Source: Streptomyces himastatinicus ATCC 53653
GTDB taxonomy: Bacteria > Actinomycetota > Actinomycetes > Streptomycetales > Streptomycetaceae
Direction of reading: 5' to 3'
Length of the DNA: 35,902 bases
NCBI RefSeq assembly: GCF_000158915.1
Contig: NZ_GG657754.1
Coordinates: forward strand, 2,396,750-2,432,651
Shown here: piece after piece, positions 7,368 through 14,518 of the stretch
Position numbering within the stretch: position 1 is the stretch's first letter
Layout: each line of letters opens with the position of its first letter
The notes under the pieces: generated by a model
Seen by the model: only the letters and a program-made list of their open reading frames with translations
Database searches by the model: none
Told to the model about the DNA's origin: nothing
Program-made: the position numbers and the translations under genes

Positions 7368-8276
7368 TCACAGGGCCGCGACCCAGGACGTTCCGTTGCT
7401 CGTGGCGTCGCCCCGGAGGCGGTCACGGGCGGCGGTGTCGCCGTACAGGCCCCAGCGGAACCAGTCCAGGAAGGTGTTCTCCGTCTGGGCGTAGTACGGG
7501 TACTGCGGTGTCAGGAACGAGCCGTGGTCGGCACCGTTCTGGGTGAGGAACGCCTTCGGCGCGGGGAGTTCGCTGTACGCCTGCCGCGCCGAGTTGATGG
7601 GGCAGGTCCCGTCGTTGCTGCCGTGGATGAACAGCACCTTGGCTTTGAGACCGGCGGGGTTGCCCATGTCCACGCAGGCGACCGGCACGGCGGCGACGAT
7701 GCGGTTGTCCGGCCAGGCGGTGAGCAGGCCGTGGGTGGTCATCCCGCCCATCGAGTGGCCGGAGACGCCGACACCGGTCCTGGTGTCGATGTGTCCGGCG
7801 AACGGACTGCCCGTGTTCAGCGCCAGTGTCCGGGTGAGGACCTCGGAGACGTCCTTCGACCAATTGCCGTTGTAGACGCTGCCGATGTTGGTGTTGTCGG
7901 AGAACGAGGGAGCGGGGCAGATGAAGCCGGCGGCGGCCAGGTCGTGGGTCTGCGAGGAGTAGCAGTCGGAGTTGCACCCCATGCCGTGGCTCCACTCGGC
8001 GATGGGGAAGACGCCGCTTGCGATGGGGGCGTCCGGGATGGGGTTGCCGCCCGGGTTGCCGGTGGCGGCCGGGTAGAAGATCTTGGTGAGGAGCTGGCGC
8101 CCGCCGCGGGACCAGTTGTACTGCCGTACTCCGATGGGGAACTTCTGGGTGGGCGCCTGCCGCGGGGAAGCCGTCCGGGGTGTGGGGGTGTCGGCGACCG
8201 CTGTGCCGCCGAGCGCGGATAAGCCCACGCCGGCCGCGGCGGCCGTGCCGAGGAAGGTGCGCCGTCGCATCGACAT
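7368..8276 (-). CDS. Tat-exported alpha/beta hydrolase (esterase/lipase-like)
   Basis: A 302-residue exported alpha/beta hydrolase. The signal peptide carries the twin-arginine motif RRRTFLG (residues 4-10) and a cleavage site near TAVA-D29. The nucleophile elbow is GVSGHSMGGM (Ser), with HGSNDGTCP giving the catalytic Asp and NGADHGSF the His. Cys residues (GCNSDCYS, FICPAP) could form disulfides. The pattern is that of the secreted chlorophyllase/PAF-acetylhydrolase/cutinase-like hydrolases. Placed as the last gene of the GH54, GH43-CBM6 run (73 bases after the GH43-CBM6 stop), it could be a deacetylase or feruloyl-type esterase that removes ester groups from xylan, which is an inference from context. 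AGGAG lies 6 bases before ATG 8276. Codon 19 is TTA (8220-8222). Confidence 0.87.
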   Translation of the reverse strand: MSMRRRTFLGTAAAAGVGLSALGGTAVADTPTPRTASPRQAPTQKFPIGVRQYNWSRGGRQLLTKIFYPAATGNPGGNPIPDAPIASGVFPIAEWSHGMGCNSDCYSSQTHDLAAAGFICPAPSFSDNTNIGSVYNGNWSKDVSEVLTRTLALNTGSPFAGHIDTRTGVGVSGHSMGGMTTHGLLTAWPDNRIVAAVPVACVDMGNPAGLKAKVLFIHGSNDGTCPINSARQAYSELPAPKAFLTQNGADHGSFLTPQYPYYAQTENTFLDWFRWGLYGDTAARDRLRGDATSNGTSWVAAL

Positions 8277-8349
8277 CGATGACTCCTGGTGGTGGATGGG
8301 AGGGGATGTGGTGGCCGGGGTTCAGTCGCCCGAGCACCTTGGCGCGGCG

Positions 8350-9792
8350 CTACTTCGACGCTGTCGCCGCGGAGGCGGCGGTGAACCGCCACCAATTCAT
8401 GTTGAGCAGATAGCCACTGCCGCCGGTGAACCTCAGATACAGGTCCTGGGTGCCCGTCGCGCCGCTGACCGGACAGGACACCGTCGTCCAGGTCTGCCAC
8501 CCACCGGTGTTCGGCACACCGCACCGGCCCGCCACCGTCCCGCTGGGGCCGCCCAGGCGCAGTTCGACGGCGCTGCCGTCGACCGTCGAGGCCACGCGTG
8601 CCGTGAAGGACGACGCACCCGCACCGAACCCGACGCCCTTGACCTTGATGTAGTCGCCGTTGTCGATGTATCCGACATTCAGCCCTCCGTCGCCGGACGG
8701 CTCGGTCTCGACTCCCGACTCCCAGGCGATCGTCTCGGCTTCCTGACGTGTGTACGGATCGAGCGTGCCGACCTGAGGCGCCCCGGCGTTGGTCATGTTG
8801 ATCGTCGGGATCGTGCCGTCGGACGTGTAGGAGAACTTCTCCACGGCGACCGAGCGCGTGTAGCCGCCCCCACCCGTGAGGGCGCCGTTGTGGTAGAAGA
8901 AGTAGGAATTCCCCTTGAAGTCGGTGATACCCGGGTGATTGGTGAAGCTGCCGCCCTGGGTGGGCATGACCGTGCCTCGGTAGGTCCACGGCCCGGTCGG
9001 GCCGGGGGCGGTCGAATAGGCGATGAACTCCGAGCAGCACTTGGCCGCGAAGACGATGTAGTACAGGCGGCCCCGCTTGTAGACCCAGGGCCCCTCTTCG
9101 AACAGGGTGGGCCGGTTGGCGTCTCCCGTACGGGTGCCGAAGCCCGCGGTGGTGAGCGGGATCTTGGTGGGGCTGCCCGAGTAGGAGGTCATGTCCGCGT
9201 TCAGCTTGACGTACCACAGGTCCGGGTTTCCCCAGTACAGGTATGCCTGGCCGTCGTCGTCGATGAAGACCGTCGGGTCGATCTGGCCGTTCTCCACCAG
9301 GGGATGGCCGAGGGCGTCACGGAACGGCCCGGTGGGGCTGTCGGCCACCGCCACGCCGATGGCCATCCGGCCGGTCGCCCGGTTCGTCATCGGCACGTAC
9401 CAGTAGAACTTGCCGTTGCGGTAGACGGCCTGTCCCGCCCAGGCGTTGGAGGATGCCCAGCTGAAGGAGGACAGGTTGAGCGGGGAGCCGTGATCGGTCC
9501 AGTTGACCATGTCGTCGGAGGACCACACCCGCCATTCCTTCATGGTGTAGTTGGTGGAGTTGTCCTCGTCGTGCCCGGTGTAGAGGTACACCCGGCCGTT
9601 GTGGACCAGCGGCGCGGGGTCTGCGGTGAAGATGGTCTGCACGATCGGGTTGTCCGCCCTTGCCGCGGTGGGCTGGACGACGGCGGGGACGGCGAGGGCG
9701 AGCATGAGGCCCACCACCCAGGCGACTGCTCGCCTGAGTCTCCTGCCGGCCGAAAACGGTAACGCTGGCGAAAGCGGTCGGGCGTAGGTCAT
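8350..9792 (-). CDS. secreted GH43 arabinofuranosidase/xylosidase with C-terminal CBM6
   Basis: A 480-residue Sec-exported protein. After a signal peptide (to about residue 46) comes a GH43 five-bladed propeller: ADPAPLVHNG (Asp58, general base), IDPTVFIDDDG (Asp172, pKa modulator) and FEEGPWVYKRGRLYYI (Glu233, general acid). Residues about 350-475 form a CBM6 beta-sandwich: RQEAETIAWESG, GYIDNGDYIKVKGV, the VELRLGGPSG strand and the closing LNMNWWRF. CBM6 of this type binds xylan. The enzyme probably removes arabinose or xylose from arabinoxylan. ATG 9792 is preferred over GTG 9810 because GGGAG lies six bases upstream. Codon 11 is TTA (9760-9762). It follows the GH54 gene by 103 bases. Confidence 0.93.
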   Translation of the reverse strand: MTYARPLSPALPFSAGRRLRRAVAWVVGLMLALAVPAVVQPTAARADNPIVQTIFTADPAPLVHNGRVYLYTGHDEDNSTNYTMKEWRVWSSDDMVNWTDHGSPLNLSSFSWASSNAWAGQAVYRNGKFYWYVPMTNRATGRMAIGVAVADSPTGPFRDALGHPLVENGQIDPTVFIDDDGQAYLYWGNPDLWYVKLNADMTSYSGSPTKIPLTTAGFGTRTGDANRPTLFEEGPWVYKRGRLYYIVFAAKCCSEFIAYSTAPGPTGPWTYRGTVMPTQGGSFTNHPGITDFKGNSYFFYHNGALTGGGGYTRSVAVEKFSYTSDGTIPTINMTNAGAPQVGTLDPYTRQEAETIAWESGVETEPSGDGGLNVGYIDNGDYIKVKGVGFGAGASSFTARVASTVDGSAVELRLGGPSGTVAGRCGVPNTGGWQTWTTVSCPVSGATGTQDLYLRFTGGSGYLLNMNWWRFTAASAATASK

Positions 9793-9895
9793 CGTCGGCT
9801 CCCAAGGCACTGGCTGACGCAGAGGTGACGGCCGAGAGGGTCCCCGCCGCGATCAGGACGCGGGCGACGGCCGGCCTCGAGTCGGAATGAGCTGG

Positions 9896-11002
9896 TCAGC
9901 GGTAGCCGGCGGCGACCACGTTGGCCTGGACGGCGCTCTCCGTCTGGTCGGACGGATAGCCCGCGACCATGGCGCCCTCGTAGAAGGTGCCGGCGCTGAG
10001 GTTGGCGCCGCCGCCGGGCTTGCAGCAGTCGCCGCCGCTGCCCAGGACGATGGCGCCCTGCTTCTTCATGGGGCTGTAGCCGCCCGGCAGGGCGCCGTCC
10101 CACAGGGTGGTCAGGTTGCCGGCCTGGGCATCGCTGCCCTTGATGGCGAAGCGGGAGGTGCCGTTGTTCTTCAGGGTGGCGGTGACGAACTTGCTGGTGA
10201 AGGCCCGCTGCTTGGGGTTCCAGGACTGGCTTCCCCCCGGGTAGAGGCCCCATTCGAGGTCCGCCTGGACCCACGGGCCGCGGCCGGAGCATCCGCCGAA
10301 CCAGCACGAGGTGCTGAAGTTGATGGCGTCCATGGCGCCGGCGGCATCCGCCTTCCGCGTGGTCTCGCTGTTGCCGTAGTCGAAGCAGCAGCCGTTGTTG
10401 ACGTGCGTGCCGCTCGTCACCATGTACATCCCCTCAGGGCTGCTGCCGGTGGGGATGCCGGTGGTGTGGCCGTCGCGCCAGTAGCTGTTGCCGGGGTTGA
10501 TGTACAGGGAATACGCCTTGCTGCCACCGGCGGTCAGGGACTCGGAAGTCGCCTTCGCGGGGCTGCTCTGGCTTGAGCCGGGGACCTGAGCGGACCCCTG
10601 GTACCACAGGTCGTTTCCGCGTCCGGACTGGTCGTAGACGACGGTGGTCACGCAGGTGGCGCCGGAACAGAACGAGTCCTGGGCGGCGGCGTTGGCGACA
10701 CCGCCCGCGCCGAGCGCGCCGATGTCCCGGGTGGCGTTGTCCGACGAACGCCTGACCTGGTACAGCTTGCCCCCGTAGGCCCCGTAGAGCGCGCGAACCG
10801 TGCTGTGTGCGGCCACACAGGGGGTGCCGCCCGAGGCGTAGATGTCGCACGGCCCGGTGGCGGCCGCCGACGCCGCCACCGGCCAGGTGAACACGGTCGC
10901 CAGTGCCGCGATCGACATCAGCGCCGAGCGTGCGGCAACAGCCACGGACGAACGCCGTCTGCGGGGCCGTGGCTCCGACGGGGATGCTGATGAAGGCTGC
11001 AT
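9896..11002 (-). CDS. secreted GH54 alpha-L-arabinofuranosidase (AbfB catalytic domain)
   Basis: A 368-residue exported enzyme. ATG 11002 has an ideal ribosome-binding site (GGGAGGAG, 6-base spacing), and is preferred over the longer frame to 11194. A signal peptide (Arg-rich to residue 18, hydrophobic to about 46) precedes the GH54 domain, opened by GPCDIYASGGTPCVAAHST. Conserved parts: ALGAGGVANAAAQDSFC, VYDQSGRGN, WVQADLEWGLY (Glu250, predicted nucleophile) and VLGSGGDCCK (Asp325, predicted acid/base), equivalent to the residues known in Aspergillus AbfB. It cleaves terminal arabinofuranose from arabinoxylan and arabinan. The fungal C-terminal arabinose-binding domain (CBM42) is absent: the frame stops right after the catalytic domain. 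A near-consensus promoter and an inverted repeat shared with the GH62 gene lie upstream. Confidence 0.92.
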   Translation of the reverse strand: MQPSSASPSEPRPRRRRSSVAVAARSALMSIAALATVFTWPVAASAAATGPCDIYASGGTPCVAAHSTVRALYGAYGGKLYQVRRSSDNATRDIGALGAGGVANAAAQDSFCSGATCVTTVVYDQSGRGNDLWYQGSAQVPGSSQSSPAKATSESLTAGGSKAYSLYINPGNSYWRDGHTTGIPTGSSPEGMYMVTSGTHVNNGCCFDYGNSETTRKADAAGAMDAINFSTSCWFGGCSGRGPWVQADLEWGLYPGGSQSWNPKQRAFTSKFVTATLKNNGTSRFAIKGSDAQAGNLTTLWDGALPGGYSPMKKQGAIVLGSGGDCCKPGGGANLSAGTFYEGAMVAGYPSDQTESAVQANVVAAGYR

Positions 11003-11125
11003 GGCTCTCCTCCCGGAGGGACGTGTCGACGATGGCGCGGTGAGCGGCCACGTCGCGGATAGAGCATGTGCATGACAAGCCTGAAGTCCGTGCGCGCGGT
11101 CTGCGGAGCCCACGAGCACAGGGCA

Positions 11126-11141
11126 TTCGATATGCCGAACA
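11126..11141. promoter_or_regulatory. operator TTCG-N6-CGAACA upstream of GH54
   Basis: TTCGATATGCCGAACA has inverted TTCG/CGAA arms with a 6-base centre. It lies roughly 20-35 bases downstream of the predicted GH54 transcription start, a repressing position. The same motif, with longer arms, lies upstream of the GH62 gene (26622-26641). Confidence 0.6.
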
Positions 11142-11166
11142 TTGGTCGTACTCTCGGTAGGCCAGG

Positions 11167-11194
11167 ATCGTAGAGAGGCCCTGAGGTTTGTCAA
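11167..11194 (-). promoter_or_regulatory. sigma70-like promoter for the GH54 operon
   Basis: On the reverse strand a perfect TTGACA (11194-11189) is followed after 16 bases by TACGAT (11172-11167). This predicts a transcript starting near 11160 and a leader of about 160 bases before the GH54 ATG. Confidence 0.7.
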
Positions 11195-11248
11195 CCCTTT
11201 CGGTGACGAGAGGGCTACCGACCCGTCGGCCGCGACCGGTCGGGCGGA

Positions 11249-12028
11249 TCAGCCGAAGACCCGGCGCTGGATCTCACGCCGGTAGTCCTCGAGCGTGTTG
11301 TCCAGATGGGTCATGGCGGCCCCGGCCGCCGCCTCCGGATCACCGTCCCTGATGGCCCGGCAGATCGCGGCGTGTTCCTCCACGGCTTCCGCGGCATGGC
11401 CGCCGACCGTGCCGTGCAGTCCGATCGTGCTGGACTGGCGCTGCAACCGGCGCGCCTCGCGTACCGCCGCGACGAGGAACGGATTATGCGAGGCGGTGGC
11501 GATGCCGAGGTGAAAGTCGTCGTCACCGCGGTCGAACAACGCCCGCTGCCCCGTCACGTGCCCCTCGCGGCACATCTCCGCCGCGGTCTCGATGGCACGC
11601 AACTCGGCAGGAGTCGCCCGGGCGGCGGCCAACCGGCTCGCCGCGGCTTCCTGCACTCGCCGGAATTCGAAGAGCTGGTAGACGTGTTCCAGGTCGGTCG
11701 GCAAGAAGATGCTTCCCCAGCGCGAGGAGCCCAGCAGACCCTCGTCGTCCGTCACGTAGAGGCCCCGCCCCTTGTGCGCGCGCACCCGCCCGATCGCGGA
11801 GAGGATCTTCACCGCCTCCCGCACCACCGTGCGACTCGTGCCCAGACGGGAGGCCAGGTCGTTCTCCGTCGGCATCCGGTCACCCGGCTGCAACCGCAAC
11901 TCGGCGATGAGCTCGAGGATCTGCTCGGCCACGAGCTCGTACCCGGGGCGGTAGGCGCCCGTCGACTCGGCATGGCGCCGCTGCGAGGGCGTCATAGGGC
12001 CAGTCGCCGGCACAGGCTGTCCGTCCAA
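11249..12028 (-). CDS. GntR-family regulator, FadR/FCD type
   Basis: A 259-residue regulator. The winged helix (about residues 28-95) holds MPTENDLASRLGTSRTVVREAVKIL and the wing HKGRGLYVTD; the rest is the all-helical FCD ligand-binding domain, with FEFRRVQEAAASRLAA, DDDFHLGIATASHNPFL and a C-terminal HLDN that supplies metal/acid-ligand His residues. FCD regulators usually sense carboxylates such as sugar acids. The start is the TTG at 12028: AAGGAGGT (12035-12042), a full anti-16S match, ends six bases before it; upstream ATG 12109 has no Shine-Dalgarno. It stands between the leftward arabinoside cluster and the rightward permease-relic/643-aa/beta-helix operon, and probably controls one of them. 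Confidence 0.9.
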   Translation of the reverse strand: MDGQPVPATGPMTPSQRRHAESTGAYRPGYELVAEQILELIAELRLQPGDRMPTENDLASRLGTSRTVVREAVKILSAIGRVRAHKGRGLYVTDDEGLLGSSRWGSIFLPTDLEHVYQLFEFRRVQEAAASRLAAARATPAELRAIETAAEMCREGHVTGQRALFDRGDDDFHLGIATASHNPFLVAAVREARRLQRQSSTIGLHGTVGGHAAEAVEEHAAICRAIRDGDPEAAAGAAMTHLDNTLEDYRREIQRRVFG

Positions 12029-12153
12029 CCGCTTACCTCCTTCAACGGAGAGGCCACACGCCCGGTGCCCGGCTGCGCCCCGTAAGGGAAGAGAATATAC
12101 CTGCGCCATATGTGAAAAATGTGTCTGACTTATTTTGGAGATGCGCAGAGCAA

Positions 12154-12169
12154 CTTATCCATATATAAG
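12154..12169. promoter_or_regulatory. AT-rich inverted repeat in the gntR upstream region
   Basis: CTTAT-CCATAT-ATAAG lies in a marked AT-rich island (about 12100-12230) between the gntR start and the rightward promoter. A GntR binding site is plausible by position; short arms keep confidence low. Confidence 0.4.
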
Positions 12170-12234
12170 GCGGTAAAACTCCATCGTAAAGACGTCAGCG
12201 CCGAAAAGTTTGGAAAATAGGCTCACTCATTCCG

Positions 12235-12263
12235 TTGACTGTGCTCATGCGGGCGGCTCTTAT
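12235..12263 (+). promoter_or_regulatory. candidate promoter for the rightward operon
   Basis: TTGACT (12235-12240) and TCTTAT (12258-12263) are 17 bases apart, with the relic permease start codon 67 bases downstream. It would drive the relic, the 643-aa gene and the beta-helix gene. The interval 12029-12329 holds no gene beyond this promoter and the inverted repeat at 12154. Confidence 0.5.
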
Positions 12264-12329
12264 GTGTGACGTCCGCCTGACAGGCCACGTTCTTCCGCCA
12301 GCTGCCACGAACACTGAGTGGAGTCGCTC

Positions 12330-12587
12330 ATGACAGCGAAGGTCCGCGCGGTCGATGCCAGGAGATCAGGAAAAGGCCGCACGCCCACCACCAGGACGCC
12401 GCCGTTTTCGGGTGGCTGCGCAACTCGGCGCTGTACTCGTTCCTCGCCCTGCTGATCACCTGCTCATGCCGAACGCCACGTTGGTGGTGCCGCTGTTCCT
12501 GGAGATCAACGCGTTTCACTCGCGCAACGTTTTCTGGTGGCCGGCATGCTCGCCTCCCGTACCGCCCCGCTCGGAATGGAGATCTGA
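12330..12587 (+). pseudogene. collapsed MalG-type sugar ABC transporter permease
   Basis: This 258-base stretch encodes, in order but in shifting frames, four pieces of a MalG-like inner-membrane permease that is normally about 280-300 residues: an N-terminus from ATG 12330 with GGAG upstream (MTAKVRAVDARRSGKG); GWLRNSALYSFLALLIT from about 12410; MPNATLVVPLFLEINAF from 12466; and the C-terminal QRFLVAGMLAS from 12525 reaching a TGA at 12585-12587. The reading frame changes three times, and most transmembrane segments are deleted, so it cannot make a transporter. The old stop overlaps the next start as TGATG, the trace of an original coupled operon with the 643-aa gene. No partner permease or binding protein is present nearby. 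Confidence 0.75.
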
Positions 12588-14518
12588 TGGGATCCGTCAT
12601 CACGGCCTCGGTACCGCTGATGGAACCGCCGGGCTGGGCGACGGCGCAGCGTGCTCTGTTCGACCTGCTCGACCATGCCTGGCGCCGGTTCGCCGATGAT
12701 TTCACCGACTCCGACGGGCGACTGCGGTACGCCGGCGGACTCGGTTCGCGCGACGGCGCGGACGACTTCTACGAGGCCTTCTTCAACTGGCCACAGCTCT
12801 ACCTCCTCGGCGGGCACGAGGACCTGCTGGCCCAGTCCGAGCGGCACTGGGAGGGAGTCACCCGGCAGCTGACCGAACTGGGCATGCTCAAAGACGAGTA
12901 CGAGCGAGGCTACGACTGGTTCCACCAGGGTGAGAGCCTGCTGCTGTTCTACTTCCTGTGCATGGCCGCCCCCGACCGCTGGAAACATCGGGCACGGCGC
13001 TTCGCGGACCTCTACGTCGATCCGCGGCACGGCAACTACGACCCGGAACACCGCATCATCCGCCGGCCGCACAACGGCAGCGACCCCGACCGCCGGGGGC
13101 TCTTCGACGGCGATGCCTACCCCTGGCTTCCCCAGGAGGCCCGGACGTACGGCTTCCCTCTGGAGTGGACGGTGCCGGACGGCGCCGATGCCCCACCGCT
13201 CGACCGCGACCCGCGACTGGGCGACGAGATGCGGCGGCGGATCGGCTCGGGAGACACCGCGGTCAACCTGGCCGCCTCGGGACTCGTCCTCAACGCCCTG
13301 ATGCTGACCGGTGATCCGCGCTATCGCCGCTGGATAGCCGAGTACGTGGACGCCTGGCGCGACCGCGCGACCGTTCACGGGGGGATCCTCCCCGACAACG
13401 TCGCCCCGGACGGCACGGTGGGCGGGCTGCTGGACGGCCGCTGGTACGGCGGGCACTACGGCTGGTCCTGGCCGCACGGGTGGTACAGCGTCGGGCACGC
13501 CGCGATGGTCGCGGCCCTGGCGGGAGCGGCCGCCACAGGCGACGGCTCCTGCCTGGACCTGGTCCGCCCGGCGCTGGACGAGATCATCTCCCACGGGAGG
13601 ATCATGACCTTCATGGAGGCGGACTCCAGCCTCCGGTCGAAGTGGACCGTTCAACTCCGCGAGGACGTGACCACGCCCACGCTCCATGTGCCGTTCCGGT
13701 ACGCCGACCGAGGCTGGTTCGACTACAACCCGATGCTGATGGCGGTCCCGGTCGCCCTGTGGCACCACTCCGCCTCGGCCGCGGACCGGGAACGCCTCGA
13801 ACGCCTCCGGTCGGCCAGTGGATACGACTGGCGTGTCGTGCGCCCCTTCCGGAACAAGGAGGAGGCCGGGCACGAGGAGCCGTGGTTCGCCTTCCTCACC
13901 GGGGACGCCCCTGACTACCCGGAGCGGATCCTGGCGGTCGCGCAGGCCCAGGTGCGCCACCGGCTGGCCCGGATGGAGCGCTACCGCGGCACGGACGTGC
14001 CCGAGGCCGACATCCACCTGTGGCAGCAGTCGAACCCGGTGGTCACCGAGGCCCTGGTCCAGCTGACCTGGGGCGGGCCGCAGGTCATCTACAACGGCGG
14101 ACTGCAACAGGCACGCGTGCGGTACTACGACGCCGTTGCCCGGCGCCCCGGTCTGCCCTCCTCGGTGGCGGCCCTGGTCTCCTGTGTCGACCCGGAGGCC
14201 ACGGTGGTCGACCTGGTCAATCTCGACCCCGAGGGCGCGCGATCGGTGATCGTGCAGGCGGGGGCGTTCGCCGAACACAGCATCCACACCGTGCACCACA
14301 CCATGTGCGAGAACCCCACCTGGATCGGCGGTCTCTACGACTACGGCCACGGTGAGCCGGTCGTCACATCCGCCATGGTCCGTGTCGGCGGGCCATGGCT
14401 GGGGGTGGAGCTGCCGCGTTCCACCCGGATCCGTCTGACGCTCCGGCTCGACCTGCACAGCCGGCCGCCGTCCTACCGCACACCATTCGATGACCCGGGC
14501 ACCGAGGAGACGTCATGA
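12587..14518 (+). CDS. 643-aa protein of unknown family, probable alpha/alpha-barrel carbohydrate enzyme
   Basis: I do not recognise the family. The protein is 643 residues, with no signal peptide or transmembrane segment, so it should be cytoplasmic. GGAG lies 5 bases before ATG 12587. Residues about 20-480 look like paired amphipathic helices of the kind that form (alpha/alpha)6 toroids, for example FYEAFFNWPQLYLLGGHEDL and GESLLLFYFLCMAAPD; aromatic-rich conserved-looking loops include RWYGGHYGWSWPHGWYSVG (near residue 287) and HLWQQSNPVVTEALVQLTWG (near 473); acidic His/Tyr-rich loops could be catalytic. The C-terminal 130 residues look like a beta-domain. It overlaps the downstream beta-helix gene by four bases (ATGA). 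Context suggests a hydrolase or lyase acting on imported oligosaccharide; that is inference. Confidence 0.85.
   Translation: MGSVITASVPLMEPPGWATAQRALFDLLDHAWRRFADDFTDSDGRLRYAGGLGSRDGADDFYEAFFNWPQLYLLGGHEDLLAQSERHWEGVTRQLTELGMLKDEYERGYDWFHQGESLLLFYFLCMAAPDRWKHRARRFADLYVDPRHGNYDPEHRIIRRPHNGSDPDRRGLFDGDAYPWLPQEARTYGFPLEWTVPDGADAPPLDRDPRLGDEMRRRIGSGDTAVNLAASGLVLNALMLTGDPRYRRWIAEYVDAWRDRATVHGGILPDNVAPDGTVGGLLDGRWYGGHYGWSWPHGWYSVGHAAMVAALAGAAATGDGSCLDLVRPALDEIISHGRIMTFMEADSSLRSKWTVQLREDVTTPTLHVPFRYADRGWFDYNPMLMAVPVALWHHSASAADRERLERLRSASGYDWRVVRPFRNKEEAGHEEPWFAFLTGDAPDYPERILAVAQAQVRHRLARMERYRGTDVPEADIHLWQQSNPVVTEALVQLTWGGPQVIYNGGLQQARVRYYDAVARRPGLPSSVAALVSCVDPEATVVDLVNLDPEGARSVIVQAGAFAEHSIHTVHHTMCENPTWIGGLYDYGHGEPVVTSAMVRVGGPWLGVELPRSTRIRLTLRLDLHSRPPSYRTPFDDPGTEETS

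Noticed and set aside
8083..9762. A 559-residue forward frame opposite the GH43-CBM6 and hydrolase genes
   Set aside because: Antisense to complete GH43/CBM6 and esterase genes, with no domain of its own.
12355..12699. A 114-residue forward frame as an independent gene
   Set aside because: Its middle matches only one piece of the permease relic and the rest overlaps the 643-aa gene in another frame.
12506..14458. A 650-residue reverse-strand frame opposite the 643-aa gene
   Set aside because: Antisense shadow of a gene that has a good ribosome-binding site and coupled neighbour; the antisense translation is low-complexity Val/Arg/Gly-rich.
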